64,000 bases of DNA from Pseudomonas aestuarii (GCF_027988105.1 NZ_JAQJZJ010000015.1:1-64000); one strand, 5' to 3'. Shown: positions 18,598-28,860, counted from the stretch's first letter. Numbers and translations are program-made. Notes: a model not told the origin generated them from the letters alone.

Positions 18598-19530
18598 TTA
18601 GAACACCTGCAGCAGGCGGATATTCAGCCGGCTGTCCTCGCGAAAGCCGTGTTTCACTGCGATATCCCGGCCGACAGTGGCCGCCAGCTGGGTGCCGGGC
18701 AGGAAGAACCAGGCGAAGCCCGCCGACCACTTGCTGCTGCGCTGGTTGTCGTCCAGCCAGCTCTGTTCCATGCGGTTCTCGCCGCCGCTCTGGTGCGACA
18801 GGCCGACACGCAGGTCGAGGTTGTCGCGCAGCGGATAGCGCAGAAAACCCTGGTACTGGTAGCTGGGTTTCTGCCGATGGGTCCACTTGTGTGCGCCGTA
18901 GCTGCGGTTGCGCCCATAGAAGGTCACATCGGCCGCCAGGTCCAGCGCCAGCTTGTCGCCGAGCCCGGTGACATAGCCGGCCTGCAGGTTGAACTTCCAG
19001 CGATTCTCGCCGAGGTTCAGCGCCCGGTCGTGGTCGTAGCTGCCGAGCGGGAGGAACAGGTAGGGCGTGATGCCGAAGAAGCGGCGTTTCTCCGGCTGGT
19101 TGAGCAGCCAGATCGGCATCGCCAGGATCGGGTCGGCCAGGCCGCTGCTATCGCCCAGTGCGCCGCCATCGTGACGCCCGTCAAGGCGGCCGAATGGCAG
19201 CAGGATCTGCGGTGCGATGCGGTAGCCGCCCAGATCGGTGTAGTGCACCAGCCGCAGGATGCCGATCTGCGAATCCAACCCGGGTGAGCCGGCCTGCTGG
19301 TCGCCGTCCCGGTAGAGCTGGTCGCGCTCCGCGTACTGCAGGTAGAGCAGCCCCAGGGTGGTGTCGGCGGCAGCCGGTACATAGTCGCCGGCATCCAGGT
19401 CCAGGGCCTGAGCGGGTCGGCCCCAGGACAGCAACGCGCCTAACAGCAGCAATCCCCACAGAACTATCCAGACTTTCGCATCGCCTTGCCGGGCGCCAGG
19501 GCGTAGCGGCATTGGAGTGATTGGTCGCAT
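18598..19530 (-). CDS. MetA-pathway/phenol-degradation type outer-membrane protein
   Basis: 310 residues from the ATG at 19530 (AGGAAAC just ahead). A basic start and a hydrophobic segment (about 20-42, ending PAQA) form a signal peptide. The mature part has alternating beta-strand character with aromatic girdles and ends in Phe, typical of outer-membrane beta-barrels. It matches the Phenol_MetA_deg (PF13557) pattern (GDYVPAAADTTLGLLYLQYA, then a SWLDDNQRSSKWSAG stretch). Such proteins are linked to uptake of hydrophobic or aromatic compounds. Last gene of the unit started by the sigma-54 promoter at 20473. Confidence 0.8.
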   Translation of the reverse strand: MRPITPMPLRPGARQGDAKVWIVLWGLLLLGALLSWGRPAQALDLDAGDYVPAAADTTLGLLYLQYAERDQLYRDGDQQAGSPGLDSQIGILRLVHYTDLGGYRIAPQILLPFGRLDGRHDGGALGDSSGLADPILAMPIWLLNQPEKRRFFGITPYLFLPLGSYDHDRALNLGENRWKFNLQAGYVTGLGDKLALDLAADVTFYGRNRSYGAHKWTHRQKPSYQYQGFLRYPLRDNLDLRVGLSHQSGGENRMEQSWLDDNQRSSKWSAGFAWFFLPGTQLAATVGRDIAVKHGFREDSRLNIRLLQVF

Positions 19531-19596
19531 ATTGTTTCCTAGATTTTTTGTTTTATTTGAGTGGTGCACGTCTTGCCAGCAGCAGGGCTGCCGGGG

Positions 19597-20208
19597 CTAT
19601 TGCTGCGGATGACGTGGGTCCCACAGCAGCCGATCCAGCCCCTGCTCGTACTGCATGCCGCGCGGAAAGCTCACCAGTTCCAGCTGCAAACCCCAGGGGG
19701 CCAGGAAGTACACCCAAGTCAGGCCGGCTGCCGGGCCTTCGTTGAAGGTGCTGGGCGTATCGAGCACCCGCACCTGCTTCGACTTCAGGTAGGCGATCGC
19801 CGCATCCATGTCGTCCACGTAGAACGCCAGATGGTGGCCGCCGATGTCGCTGTTGCGCGGCAGCCGGCGATTCTGATCCGGCGCGCTGTACTCGAAGATT
19901 TCCAGGTTGGTGCCGTTGCCGCAGCGGACCATCTGGAAATCCTTGATCGCGGCGCGTGGATGCACGTTCAGGTGGCGCTCCATCCAGTCGTCGGCGAACT
20001 TGAACTCGCCGAAGGTGAAGTAGGGCTCGCAGCCGAGCACCTCGACGAAGAAATCCGTCGCCTGACGCAGGCTGGGTGCGGTGATGCCGATATGCTGCAG
20101 CCCTTGCATGCCGGGAAGTCCGCCCGCCAGCGCCAATGGTGACAGCGCTGCAGCGGCGAGAGTGAGAATGAAACGGCGCAATAGCTGGGTTGCGGCTCGG
20201 AAAGTCAT
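19597..20208 (-). CDS. Exported VOC (glyoxalase/dioxygenase-fold) protein
   Basis: 203 residues. Residues 1-28 form a signal peptide (basic start, hydrophobic core, SPLALAGG), unusual for VOC proteins, which are normally cytoplasmic. The VOC fold follows: GLQHIGITAPSLRQATDFF, TNLEIFEYSAP, GGHHLAFYVDDMDAAIAYLK and LQLELVSFPRG. The His/Glu pattern (HIGI, LEIFEY, HHLAFY, LELVSF) leaves metal-binding positions occupied, so it could be a metalloenzyme in the periplasm. It lies 66 bases upstream of the outer-membrane protein gene, in the same unit. Its substrate is unknown. Confidence 0.82.
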   Translation of the reverse strand: MTFRAATQLLRRFILTLAAAALSPLALAGGLPGMQGLQHIGITAPSLRQATDFFVEVLGCEPYFTFGEFKFADDWMERHLNVHPRAAIKDFQMVRCGNGTNLEIFEYSAPDQNRRLPRNSDIGGHHLAFYVDDMDAAIAYLKSKQVRVLDTPSTFNEGPAAGLTWVYFLAPWGLQLELVSFPRGMQYEQGLDRLLWDPRHPQQ

Positions 20209-20290
20209 GGCGATACTCCTGGTACGGGATTGGCAGGCGGTCGCGCGCCTGAGATGTGGGTCGATTGGGATAGTGCGAAGCGGGCAGGGG

Positions 20291-20419
20291 TCAGCGGCGG
20301 GATGATCGCTGCGCCACTTGCTGGCGCGGCGGCAAGCCGGGACGGCAAGGCAATGTCCAGGGCTGGCGCTCGGCGCGGCGGTTGGTAGCGGTAAAAGGCA
20401 TCGGGGTAATGGCGGGCAT
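20291..20419 (-). CDS. Possible 42-residue leader peptide or small protein
   Basis: Starts MPAITPMPFTATNRRAER and ends in a basic, proline-rich tail. It has a good GAGGA ribosome site and lies about 55 bases downstream of the sigma-54 promoter, ahead of the VOC gene. No family is recognised. The ITPMP motif at its N-terminus recurs in the N-terminus of the outer-membrane protein two genes on. It may instead be untranslated leader. Confidence 0.35.
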   Translation of the reverse strand: MPAITPMPFTATNRRAERQPWTLPCRPGLPPRQQVAQRSSRR

Positions 20420-20472
20420 GCTGAATCCTCGTCTTGTTGTTATGGGGCCCGTTGCCGGGCTCATAGACTGGA

Positions 20473-20490
20473 TGGCAGAACCCATGCCAA
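20473..20490 (-). promoter_or_regulatory. Sigma-54 promoter for VOC/outer-membrane unit
   Basis: On the minus strand TTGGCATGGGTTCTGCCA gives the -24 GG and -12 GC with exactly 10 bases between them, close to TGGCAC-N5-TTGCW. It points to the small ORF, VOC and outer-membrane genes. A sigma-54 activator gene begins 290 bases away on the other strand. Confidence 0.65.
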
Positions 20491-20598
20491 TCCCCTTAAG
20501 TCGCTGGGTTGCGACCGTAGTCGATTGATTTGTAATGATTTTTTTGAGGTGAAATCGAATGTTGGCGACCTGCAGAAGGCCGCCGACTGTCACGCCGC

Positions 20599-20635
20599 TT
20601 ACAGCTGTAATGCCCGTCGTTACAGGCATTACAGG
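20599..20635. promoter_or_regulatory. Probable activator-binding sites (TTACAG/CTGTAA)
   Basis: A perfect 12-base palindrome TTACAGCTGTAA at 20599-20610 and two further TTACAG half-sites at 20620 and 20629. They sit about 110-160 bases upstream of the sigma-54 promoter, a normal distance for an enhancer-binding protein. The same palindrome with one base changed occurs at 28978. Confidence 0.6.
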
Positions 20636-20782
20636 CTTCGCAGGGCAGGCCTAGGGGGAGTAGACTCAGGCCCATAGACGGATGCGCCCCGGCTTGCCAG
20701 CGAGAAGGCCGGGGCGCAACAAGAACAAGATCGTCAGCGCGTGCTGCCTGAGCAGGGTGCGTCGCGCGTCCGAGGAGGCTGC

Positions 20783-22747
<1,965 letters not shown>

Positions 22748-22806
22748 GCGAGCCTCACGGCCATTCCTCCGTGGCGGGGTAGCGGGATACCTCTGTAGGT
22801 CGGCCT

Positions 22807-22868
22807 GGGGCCGCCCAGGCCGTGCGCACCAATGCACATTGCATGCTGCGCACGGCCTAGGCGGCCCC
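22807..22868. repeat. Long intergenic inverted repeat
   Basis: Two 22-base arms (22807-22828 and 22847-22868) are complementary except for one central mismatch, with an 18-base loop. Outer GTAGG and CCTAC sequences extend the symmetry. It lies between the convergent activator and lipoate-ligase genes, so it can act as a bidirectional terminator, but its form also resembles a dispersed repeat element. Confidence 0.65.
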
Positions 22869-22875
22869 GCGCACC

Positions 22876-23589
22876 CTACGTGGAGAGCACCAGGCCCGCC
22901 GTCTGAAGCTGCTGCCGGTAGCAATCGAGCAGGCCATCGGTAGCCGGCCAGACATCCTCGAGCAACTCGTCCAGCGCCACATGGCTGGCGACCCGGCAAC
23001 GGCTCGGCAGTTGGCAGCCGGCATAGAAGCTATTGACCACTTCGACCATCGACTGGCGCTGGTTCTCCAGCAGCACCGCGGCATGGGCTAGACACACATG
23101 GCGGCCATCGCTCGGTCGCCGCCGCCAGCGTTGCGCGGTGCCGGCCAGCTTGCGTTGCTCCAGGGTGATGTTGTAACGGCCGTCGCAGAAGGCGCCGTCC
23201 ACTTCGCCCAGACCGGGGTCCAGGCCCAGACCGCGCAGCCAGGCGAGCAGCGGTTCGCACAGGCGCAGGTAGGCGGTTTCGATGCGTTTCTGTTCGTCGT
23301 CGCTCGCCGGCACCGCGTAGGCCAGGGCCACGTTGAGCACCGCCGACGACTGCGGCACCGGCTCGCCGCCGGTGTCGCGCAGGGCCACCGGCCAGCCCTG
23401 CGCTACGCAGGCCGCCTGGGCGGCTGCGAAGCCGTCCAGGCGATTGAGCCGGCGCGGCATCACCAGCGCCGCATCCAGCGGCCGCCAGAACAGCAGGCCG
23501 CAGTCGAGGGCGCCAGCATGCACCCGATCCAGCAACTGCCGCTCTGCATCCAGGCCGGCTTCGACCGGCAGTCGCTGTATGGTTGTCAT
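22876..23589 (-). CDS. Lipoate-protein ligase-like protein (BPL/LplA/LipB fold)
   Basis: 237 residues from the ATG at 23589, which overlaps the E2 stop by four bases. The BPL/LplA/LipB pattern is recognisable: LLFWRPLDAALVMPRR, the variant RDTGGEPVPQSSAVLNVAL in place of RRTGGGAV, and an ITLEQRKLAGTAQRW segment with the Lys expected to contact lipoyl-AMP. It is shorter and more divergent than LplA. The most economical role is attaching or transferring lipoate to the small lipoyl protein encoded two genes upstream. Last gene of the seven-gene operon. Confidence 0.75.
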   Translation of the reverse strand: MTTIQRLPVEAGLDAERQLLDRVHAGALDCGLLFWRPLDAALVMPRRLNRLDGFAAAQAACVAQGWPVALRDTGGEPVPQSSAVLNVALAYAVPASDDEQKRIETAYLRLCEPLLAWLRGLGLDPGLGEVDGAFCDGRYNITLEQRKLAGTAQRWRRRPSDGRHVCLAHAAVLLENQRQSMVEVVNSFYAGCQLPSRCRVASHVALDELLEDVWPATDGLLDCYRQQLQTAGLVLST

Positions 23590-24293
23590 GGCACCTCGTC
23601 GTGTTCCAGTCGCCTGCACAAATCATCGAGAAAGTCCGCCGCTGGTGCGCCGTTCACCGCACGGTGATCGAAGGTCAGCGACAAGCCCATGAAATCCCGT
23701 TCCACCAGCGTGCCATCGGCCTCGCGCTGCAAACGCCGCTGGCTGCCGCCAATGCCGATGATCGCCACCTGCGGCACATTGAGGATAGGGGTAAAGAAGC
23801 GTACCCGCGACAGGCCCAGGTTGGATACCGTGATGGTCGCACCGGTCAGTTCCCTGACCGACAGCTTGCCGGCCTGAGCCTTGTCGACTAGGGCGCGGCG
23901 CGCGGCGGCAAGCTGTTCGGCATCCAGTTGGTCGGCGTCGAACAGTGCCGGTGCCACCAGCAGGTCGCCGGGCAGCGGGATGGCCAGGCCCAGGTGCACC
24001 GCGCTGTAACGGGTGATTTGGTTGTCCTGCAGGGTGGCGTTGAGGCTCGGGTGCGCGCCCAGGGTCTGGACGATTTCGTGCAGCAACAGATCCTGCAACG
24101 ACACCGCGCTGCCGGCGGCTTTCAAACGGGCGCGCCGCGCCTGCAGCGCAGTCAGTTCACACTCGGCGTGGTGGGAGAGTTGGGCGGAGCTCTGCAGGCT
24201 TTCGTGCATCTTCGCCGCGATCATCTTGCGCATGCCCTTGAGCGGCAGGATGCTGCTGCCCTCGTCGGCAATGGCTGTTTGCATATGGCTCAT
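23586..24293 (-). CDS. Free-standing E2 acyltransferase catalytic domain
   Basis: 235 residues covering only the 2-oxoacid dehydrogenase acyltransferase catalytic domain: ILPLKGMRKMIAAKMHES at the start, the LTGATITVSNLG segment and the C-terminal active site FDHRAVNGAPAADFL. His210 is present, but the usual HRxxDG is HRxxNG (Asn214). There is no lipoyl domain and no E1/E3-binding domain. The lipoyl domain is encoded separately just upstream (3-base gap). It would transfer an acyl group from the lipoyl protein to CoA. The missing binding domain leaves assembly unexplained. Confidence 0.85.
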   Translation of the reverse strand: MSHMQTAIADEGSSILPLKGMRKMIAAKMHESLQSSAQLSHHAECELTALQARRARLKAAGSAVSLQDLLLHEIVQTLGAHPSLNATLQDNQITRYSAVHLGLAIPLPGDLLVAPALFDADQLDAEQLAAARRALVDKAQAGKLSVRELTGATITVSNLGLSRVRFFTPILNVPQVAIIGIGGSQRRLQREADGTLVERDFMGLSLTFDHRAVNGAPAADFLDDLCRRLEHDEVP

Positions 24294-24296
24294 GGG

Positions 24297-24530
24297 CTAC
24301 TCCACCAGGCCAATGGTCGCGCCCTTGGCGATCACCGCGTCTTCTTCCTCGAGGATCTTCAGCACCCCGGCGCAGGGCGCCTCGATCTCGAACTGGGCCT
24401 TCTCGGACATGATCTCGGCGACCAGGTCACCCTGGCCGACCTCGGCGCCGTCACTGACCAGCCAAGAGGTGATCACCGCTTCGGCGTCGCCGTCCCAGAG
24501 GTCGTCTGCAATCAGGATGGGAGTACTCAT
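24297..24530 (-). CDS. Stand-alone lipoyl-domain protein
   Basis: 77 residues, a single biotinyl/lipoyl domain. Lys44 in IMSEKAQFEIEAP is the predicted lipoylation site at the hairpin tip, and GVLKILEEEDAVIAKGATIG is the second half. The ATG at 24530 overlaps the E1-beta stop by four bases (ATGA). It should act as the swinging arm between E1 and the separate E2 catalytic protein. Normally this domain is fused to E2. Confidence 0.88.
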   Translation of the reverse strand: MSTPILIADDLWDGDAEAVITSWLVSDGAEVGQGDLVAEIMSEKAQFEIEAPCAGVLKILEEEDAVIAKGATIGLVE

Positions 24531-25558
24531 CGGCTTTGTTCCTCGTGCATCTGTTGGTAGGCGGCCACAATTTTCTCGGCATTGGGCAGGGCCCATTGCT
24601 CCATGACCGGGGTGAAGGGGATTGGAATGTCGGGGAAGGCCACCCGCTGCGGCCGCGCCTTGAGCATGCCGATGTCGTGCTCGACCACGCTGGCGATGAT
24701 CTCGCCACTGACGCCGAAGCTGTGGTAGTCCTCGTCGACCACGATCAGCCGACCGGTTTTGCGTACCGAGGCGATCACGTGTTCGCGGTCCAGTGGTACC
24801 AGGCTGCGCAGGTCGATGACCTCGGCGCTGACGCCGTCTTTTTCCAGCTGCTGGGCCGCGCGCAGGGCATGGTGCACGCCGACGCCGAGGCTGACGATGG
24901 ACACGTCCGAGCCCTCGCGCACGGTCTTGGCCTTGCCGATCTCCAGGCAGTAGGGTTCCTCCGGCACCGCTACCGTGGCGCCTTTCTCGGTGCCCAGCCA
25001 GCCCATGCCCTGCAGTGCCTTGTGGAACAGGAAGATCACCGGGTTGTCGTCGCGGATCGCCGCGGTCATCAGGCCCTTGGCGTCATAGGCGTTGCTCGGC
25101 ACCACCACTTTCATCCCCGGCAGGTGGGCGAAGGTGGCGTACAGGCATTGCGAGTGCTGGCCGGCATCGGAATAGCCGGCACCGGTGGAGGCCATCAGCA
25201 CCATCGGCACCCTGACCTTGCCGCCGGAGAAGTAGGTGTTCTTCGCCATCAGGTTGTAGATGGCGTCCATGCACACGCCGAAGAAGTCGACGAACATCAA
25301 CTCGACGATCGGGCGCATGCCATCGGAGGCGGCGCCTACCGCGGCACCGATGAAGGCGGTCTCGGAGATCGGCGTGTCGCGTACCCGCGCACCGCCGAAC
25401 TCTTCATGCAGGCCGCGGGTGTTGCCGAATACGCCGCCGAGCGGGCCGATGTCCTCGCCCATCACGAACACACGGGGATCGAGGCGCATTTCCTGGGCCA
25501 CCGCCTCGGCCATGGCGCGGGCGACGGTGAGTTTGCGTTGCTTGACTGGACTGCTCAT
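24527..25558 (-). CDS. 2-oxoacid/acetoin dehydrogenase E1 component, beta subunit
   Basis: 343 residues from the ATG at 25558 (AGGAG ahead). Transketolase pyrimidine-binding domain followed by the C-terminal transketolase domain: VMGEDIGPLGGVFGNTRGL, RVRDTPISETAFIGAAVGAA with the conserved Glu, MDAIYNLMAKNTYFSGG, a SDAGQHSQCLYATFAHLPG segment, and VIDLRSLVPLDREHV. This is the AcoB/PdhB type. It pairs with the alpha subunit encoded just upstream to bind thiamine diphosphate and decarboxylate or cleave an alpha-keto or acyloin substrate. Confidence 0.93.
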   Translation of the reverse strand: MSSPVKQRKLTVARAMAEAVAQEMRLDPRVFVMGEDIGPLGGVFGNTRGLHEEFGGARVRDTPISETAFIGAAVGAASDGMRPIVELMFVDFFGVCMDAIYNLMAKNTYFSGGKVRVPMVLMASTGAGYSDAGQHSQCLYATFAHLPGMKVVVPSNAYDAKGLMTAAIRDDNPVIFLFHKALQGMGWLGTEKGATVAVPEEPYCLEIGKAKTVREGSDVSIVSLGVGVHHALRAAQQLEKDGVSAEVIDLRSLVPLDREHVIASVRKTGRLIVVDEDYHSFGVSGEIIASVVEHDIGMLKARPQRVAFPDIPIPFTPVMEQWALPNAEKIVAAYQQMHEEQSR

Positions 25559-25586
25559 GTTGGAACTCCTGACAATTCGATGGGGC

Positions 25587-26576
25587 TCAGACGAAGACGC
25601 AGTCGAGTGCTTCTTCGGGGGCCGGGTAGGGGCTTTCGCGGGCGAACAGCACGGCCTCCTCGACCCGTCCGCGGGCGCGCGCGGCGATCGCCTCGGCAGC
25701 GCGCTCATCCAGCACGCCCAGTTCGAGCAGGCGTTGGCGGTAGGCGGGAATCGGGTCCTTGGCCTGCAGCGCTTCCTTCTCGCCAGCGGGACGGTACTGC
25801 TCGCCGTCGCCCATGAAGTGGCCAGCCAGGCGCGAGGTCTCGATCTCGATCAGGCTCGGGCCGCCACCGGCGCGGGCGCGCTCGATGGCATCGGACGCGG
25901 CGGCGAAGATCGCCTCGGCGTCGTTGCCCGGGACGAACACGCCGGGCATGCCGTAGGCCGCCGCGCGCAGGTAGTTGCGCTCGATCGCGGTGGAAGCCTG
26001 CTTGGCCACCGAGATGCCCCAGGCGTTGTCCTCGATGACGAACACCACTGGTAGCTTCCACAGGGCGGCGAGGTTCAGCGTCTCGTGGAAGGCGCCCTGA
26101 TTGGCCGCGCCCTCGCCGATAAAGGCCACCGCCACGCCGGGCTTGCCCTGCAGTTGGCGCGACAGCGCCGCGCCCACGGCCGGGCCCATGCCTTCGGCGA
26201 TGATCCCCGAGCAGGAGAAATTCACCCGGGCATCGAACAGGTGCATATGGCCGCCGCGCCCGCCAGACAGGCCGGTCTTCTTGCCGAAGATTTCGGCGAC
26301 CATCTCGTTGAGATGCACGCCCTTGGCCACGGCAATGTGGTGCGGGCGATGGGTGGCGGTGACGATGTCCTCGGCATTCAGGTGCGCGCAGACGCCGACC
26401 GCGCAGGGCTCCTGGCCGTTGGATAGGTGCATTTCGCCGGGGATCGGCCCGTTGGCCATGTTGAATACCGGGGTCTTGCCTTCCATGTAGATGCGCTCGA
26501 TGGACTCCTCCAGGTAGCGGCTGACGAGCATCTGCTCGAACATCCAGAGGCGCTGCGCGTTGCTTGGTACGGTCAT
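25587..26576 (-). CDS. 2-oxoacid/acetoin dehydrogenase E1 component, alpha subunit
   Basis: 329 residues from the ATG at 26576. Thiamine-diphosphate motif GEGAANQGAFHETLNLAAL followed by PVVFVIEDN lies at about residues 160-190. THRPHHIAVAKG and KKTGLSGGRGGHMH are the usual PdhA/AcoA segments. The size and the short C-terminus suit AcoA-like E1 alpha. It follows the GMC oxidoreductase by 22 bases and precedes E1 beta by 28. Acetoin, pyruvate or a branched substrate all remain possible. Confidence 0.92.
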   Translation of the reverse strand: MTVPSNAQRLWMFEQMLVSRYLEESIERIYMEGKTPVFNMANGPIPGEMHLSNGQEPCAVGVCAHLNAEDIVTATHRPHHIAVAKGVHLNEMVAEIFGKKTGLSGGRGGHMHLFDARVNFSCSGIIAEGMGPAVGAALSRQLQGKPGVAVAFIGEGAANQGAFHETLNLAALWKLPVVFVIEDNAWGISVAKQASTAIERNYLRAAAYGMPGVFVPGNDAEAIFAAASDAIERARAGGGPSLIEIETSRLAGHFMGDGEQYRPAGEKEALQAKDPIPAYRQRLLELGVLDERAAEAIAARARGRVEEAVLFARESPYPAPEEALDCVFV

Positions 26577-26598
26577 GTGCTGGGCTCCATTGTTTCTA

Positions 26599-28179
26599 TC
26601 AGAGGGCGCGCTGGCTGAGCTGCGTGCCGATGTACTCGGCCTGGCGCAGGGCCAGGGCAACGATGGTCAGGGTCGGGTTCTGGCCGCCGCTGCTGGTGAA
26701 TTGGCTGCCATCGGAGACGAACAGGTTGGGGATGTCGTGGCTCTGCCCCCATTTGTTGACCACGCCATCGGCGGCCTTGGCGCTCATGCGGTTGGTGCCC
26801 ATGTTGTGGCTGGCCGGGTAGGACGGCAGGCGGATCACCTCGGTGGCACCGACTGCCTCGTAGCATTTGCGGGTCTGCTCGACGCCGTGTTCGCGCATGG
26901 CGACGTCGAAGGCATGGTCATCCTTGTTCACCACCGGCACCGGCAGGCCGTACTGGTCTTTCTCGCTGGCGTGCAGGGTGATGCGGTTGCCCTCCATGGG
27001 CAGATCCTCGCCACACAGCCAGACCCCGGACATGTGGTCGTAGCGCTCCATCTTCGAGGCGAAGCCGCGGCCCCAGCCCTGCGGCGTCGGGTCGAGGAAG
27101 GCGGACATGAACGGCAGGCCGAGCGACAGCACTTCCAGGCGGTAGCCACCGATAAAGCCGCGCGAGGTGTCGTTGTACGACTCGTCGGAGATCACTCCGG
27201 CGCAGGTGGTACCGCGGTACATGTGCACCGGCTTGGGCATGGTGGCGTAGATGCCGGCGGTGGTGTGGGTCATGTAGTTGCGCCCGACCTGGCCGGAGGA
27301 GTTGGCCAGGCCGTCCTTGAAGGTCGACGACTCGGAGTTGAGCAACAGCCGTGGCGACTCGATGGAGTTGCCGGCCACGCATACCACCCGTGCCTTCTGC
27401 CGCTGCTGGCGGCCCTGAGCGTCGGCATAGATCACTGCATTGACCCGGCCACGGGCGTCATGCTCGATGCGCAGGACCATCGACTGCGGGCGTACCTCGC
27501 AGTTGCCGGTGGCCTCGGCGCGCGGGATGTCGGTGTAGAGGGTCGACCACTTGGCACCAATGCGGCAGCCCTGCATGCAGAAGCCGATCTGCATGCAGCC
27601 CGGCCGGCCGTCGTAAGCCTGGGTGTTGATCGCCATGGGGCCGGACTGGATTTCCTTGTAGCCGACCCGTTTGGCACCTTCGGCCAGCACCTTGAAGGAG
27701 TTGTGCCACTGGTGGTACGGCATGCCGGTGCTGGGACCGGTCACGCCCATGTGCTTTTCCGCCTTTACGTACCAGGGTTCCAGTTCCTCGTAGCTGAGCG
27801 GCCAGTCGAGCAGGTTGGCACCCTTGATCTCGCCATTTTCCGTGCGCATGCGGAACTCGAAGTCGCGAAAGCGCAGGGCCACGCCGGCCCAGTGCACGGT
27901 GCTGCCGCCGACCGCCTTGACGATCCAGGCCGGCAGGTTGGGGTGGTTCTGCGCTATGTCCCAGCCACCGGTGGCGATGCGTTTGTCGAGCCAGGAGATC
28001 TTGTTGAACATGGCCCATTCATCATTCTCGATGTCGGCCATTTCGAAGCGTTTGCCAGCTTCCAGCACCACGCTACGGATGCCCTGCTTGGCCAGGGCAT
28101 GGGCCAGGGTGCCGCCGCCGGCACCGGAGCCGATGATGACCACGACGTCGCCGTCGTCTTGTGAAAATTTCGCTGCCAT
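26599..28179 (-). CDS. GMC-family flavoprotein dehydrogenase, large subunit
   Basis: 526 residues. FAD-binding motif VVIIGSGAGGGTLAHALAKQG lies at residues about 12-32, followed by VVLEAG. The C-terminal GMC region carries the catalytic His in PASHNMGTNRM and the Asn in SSGGQNPTLTIVAL. It belongs with gluconate/FAD-glucose dehydrogenase large subunits rather than soluble choline oxidases. It has no signal peptide. The gene just upstream encodes a Tat-signal gamma-type subunit, so the pair may be exported together, the large subunit riding on the small one. No cytochrome c subunit is in the operon. The likely reaction is oxidation of an alcohol to a carbonyl. Confidence 0.9.
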   Translation of the reverse strand: MAAKFSQDDGDVVVIIGSGAGGGTLAHALAKQGIRSVVLEAGKRFEMADIENDEWAMFNKISWLDKRIATGGWDIAQNHPNLPAWIVKAVGGSTVHWAGVALRFRDFEFRMRTENGEIKGANLLDWPLSYEELEPWYVKAEKHMGVTGPSTGMPYHQWHNSFKVLAEGAKRVGYKEIQSGPMAINTQAYDGRPGCMQIGFCMQGCRIGAKWSTLYTDIPRAEATGNCEVRPQSMVLRIEHDARGRVNAVIYADAQGRQQRQKARVVCVAGNSIESPRLLLNSESSTFKDGLANSSGQVGRNYMTHTTAGIYATMPKPVHMYRGTTCAGVISDESYNDTSRGFIGGYRLEVLSLGLPFMSAFLDPTPQGWGRGFASKMERYDHMSGVWLCGEDLPMEGNRITLHASEKDQYGLPVPVVNKDDHAFDVAMREHGVEQTRKCYEAVGATEVIRLPSYPASHNMGTNRMSAKAADGVVNKWGQSHDIPNLFVSDGSQFTSSGGQNPTLTIVALALRQAEYIGTQLSQRAL

Positions 28180-28233
28180 GGGGTGTTCCCCTCGTTGTTG
28201 GAATTGGATGAGCTGCGATTGGTCAGGCGTGGG

Positions 28234-28752
28234 TCAGAGCCAGTCGAGGTCGTTGTAACCGCGCGCCAGGTAGCCGCCTTTCTCCACCGAGGAGCCTTCG
28301 TAGCCGAACAGTGGGAACAGCGCCGGGTTGTCGTAGAGGCCGAACATCAGGGCGTTGCGCACGGCGCGAAAGAACGGCCCGGTTTCGATCTCGCGCAGCA
28401 GGGCGACCCGGTCGATTTCCGTGTTGAGGCCATCGAAGGACTGGCCGTGCCGCCGCTCGGCGCTGGCCTGCAGCTCTCGCAGGCCGTCGGCGATCAGATC
28501 GGGCTGCTGGGCCGCCAGTTCTGCCAGGGGTTTGGCATAGTGCAGGTCGTTCAGGCGGTCATGCGGGTAGATGTCGCGGCCCATGCGCAACAGGCCCGGG
28601 GGCAGGGCGGGCAGTGCCTCGTCGGCGAGCAGGGTGACCGGAATCAGCTGCGCGGCCACGGCCGTGGCACCGAGGGCGAGCAGGGACTGGCCGGAAAGGG
28701 ACATAAAGCGCCGGCGCGTGAAGCCGGTGTCGGGGCTGGGAGAGTCATGCAT
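28234..28752 (-). CDS. Tat-exported gluconate 2-dehydrogenase subunit 3-like protein
   Basis: 172 residues from the ATG at 28752. A twin-arginine signal (TRRRFMSLSG at about residues 12-21, then a hydrophobic core ending near residue 43) directs folded export. The rest matches the gluconate_2-dh3 (PF13618) family: LRMGRDIYPHDRLND, FDGLNTEIDRVALL, FFRAVRNALMFGLYDNP and a C-terminal GYEGSSVEKGGYLARGYND. It is the small partner of the GMC flavoprotein 54 bases downstream. First gene of the operon started by the sigma-54 promoter at 28861. Confidence 0.88.
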   Translation of the reverse strand: MHDSPSPDTGFTRRRFMSLSGQSLLALGATAVAAQLIPVTLLADEALPALPPGLLRMGRDIYPHDRLNDLHYAKPLAELAAQQPDLIADGLRELQASAERRHGQSFDGLNTEIDRVALLREIETGPFFRAVRNALMFGLYDNPALFPLFGYEGSSVEKGGYLARGYNDLDWL

Positions 28753-28860
28753 GGCAGTGCTCCAGGCTATTGCCGGCACAGCCTGCTGGTGGGGTCAGGT
28801 GTGGCCGGCACTCATTGTTATGTGCCGAGAGGACTGTTTCTCCTCTCTCGATAACCCTTG

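Noticed and set aside
26560..28164. A 534-residue open frame on the plus strand
   Set aside because: Antisense shadow of the GMC flavoprotein, with no family features.
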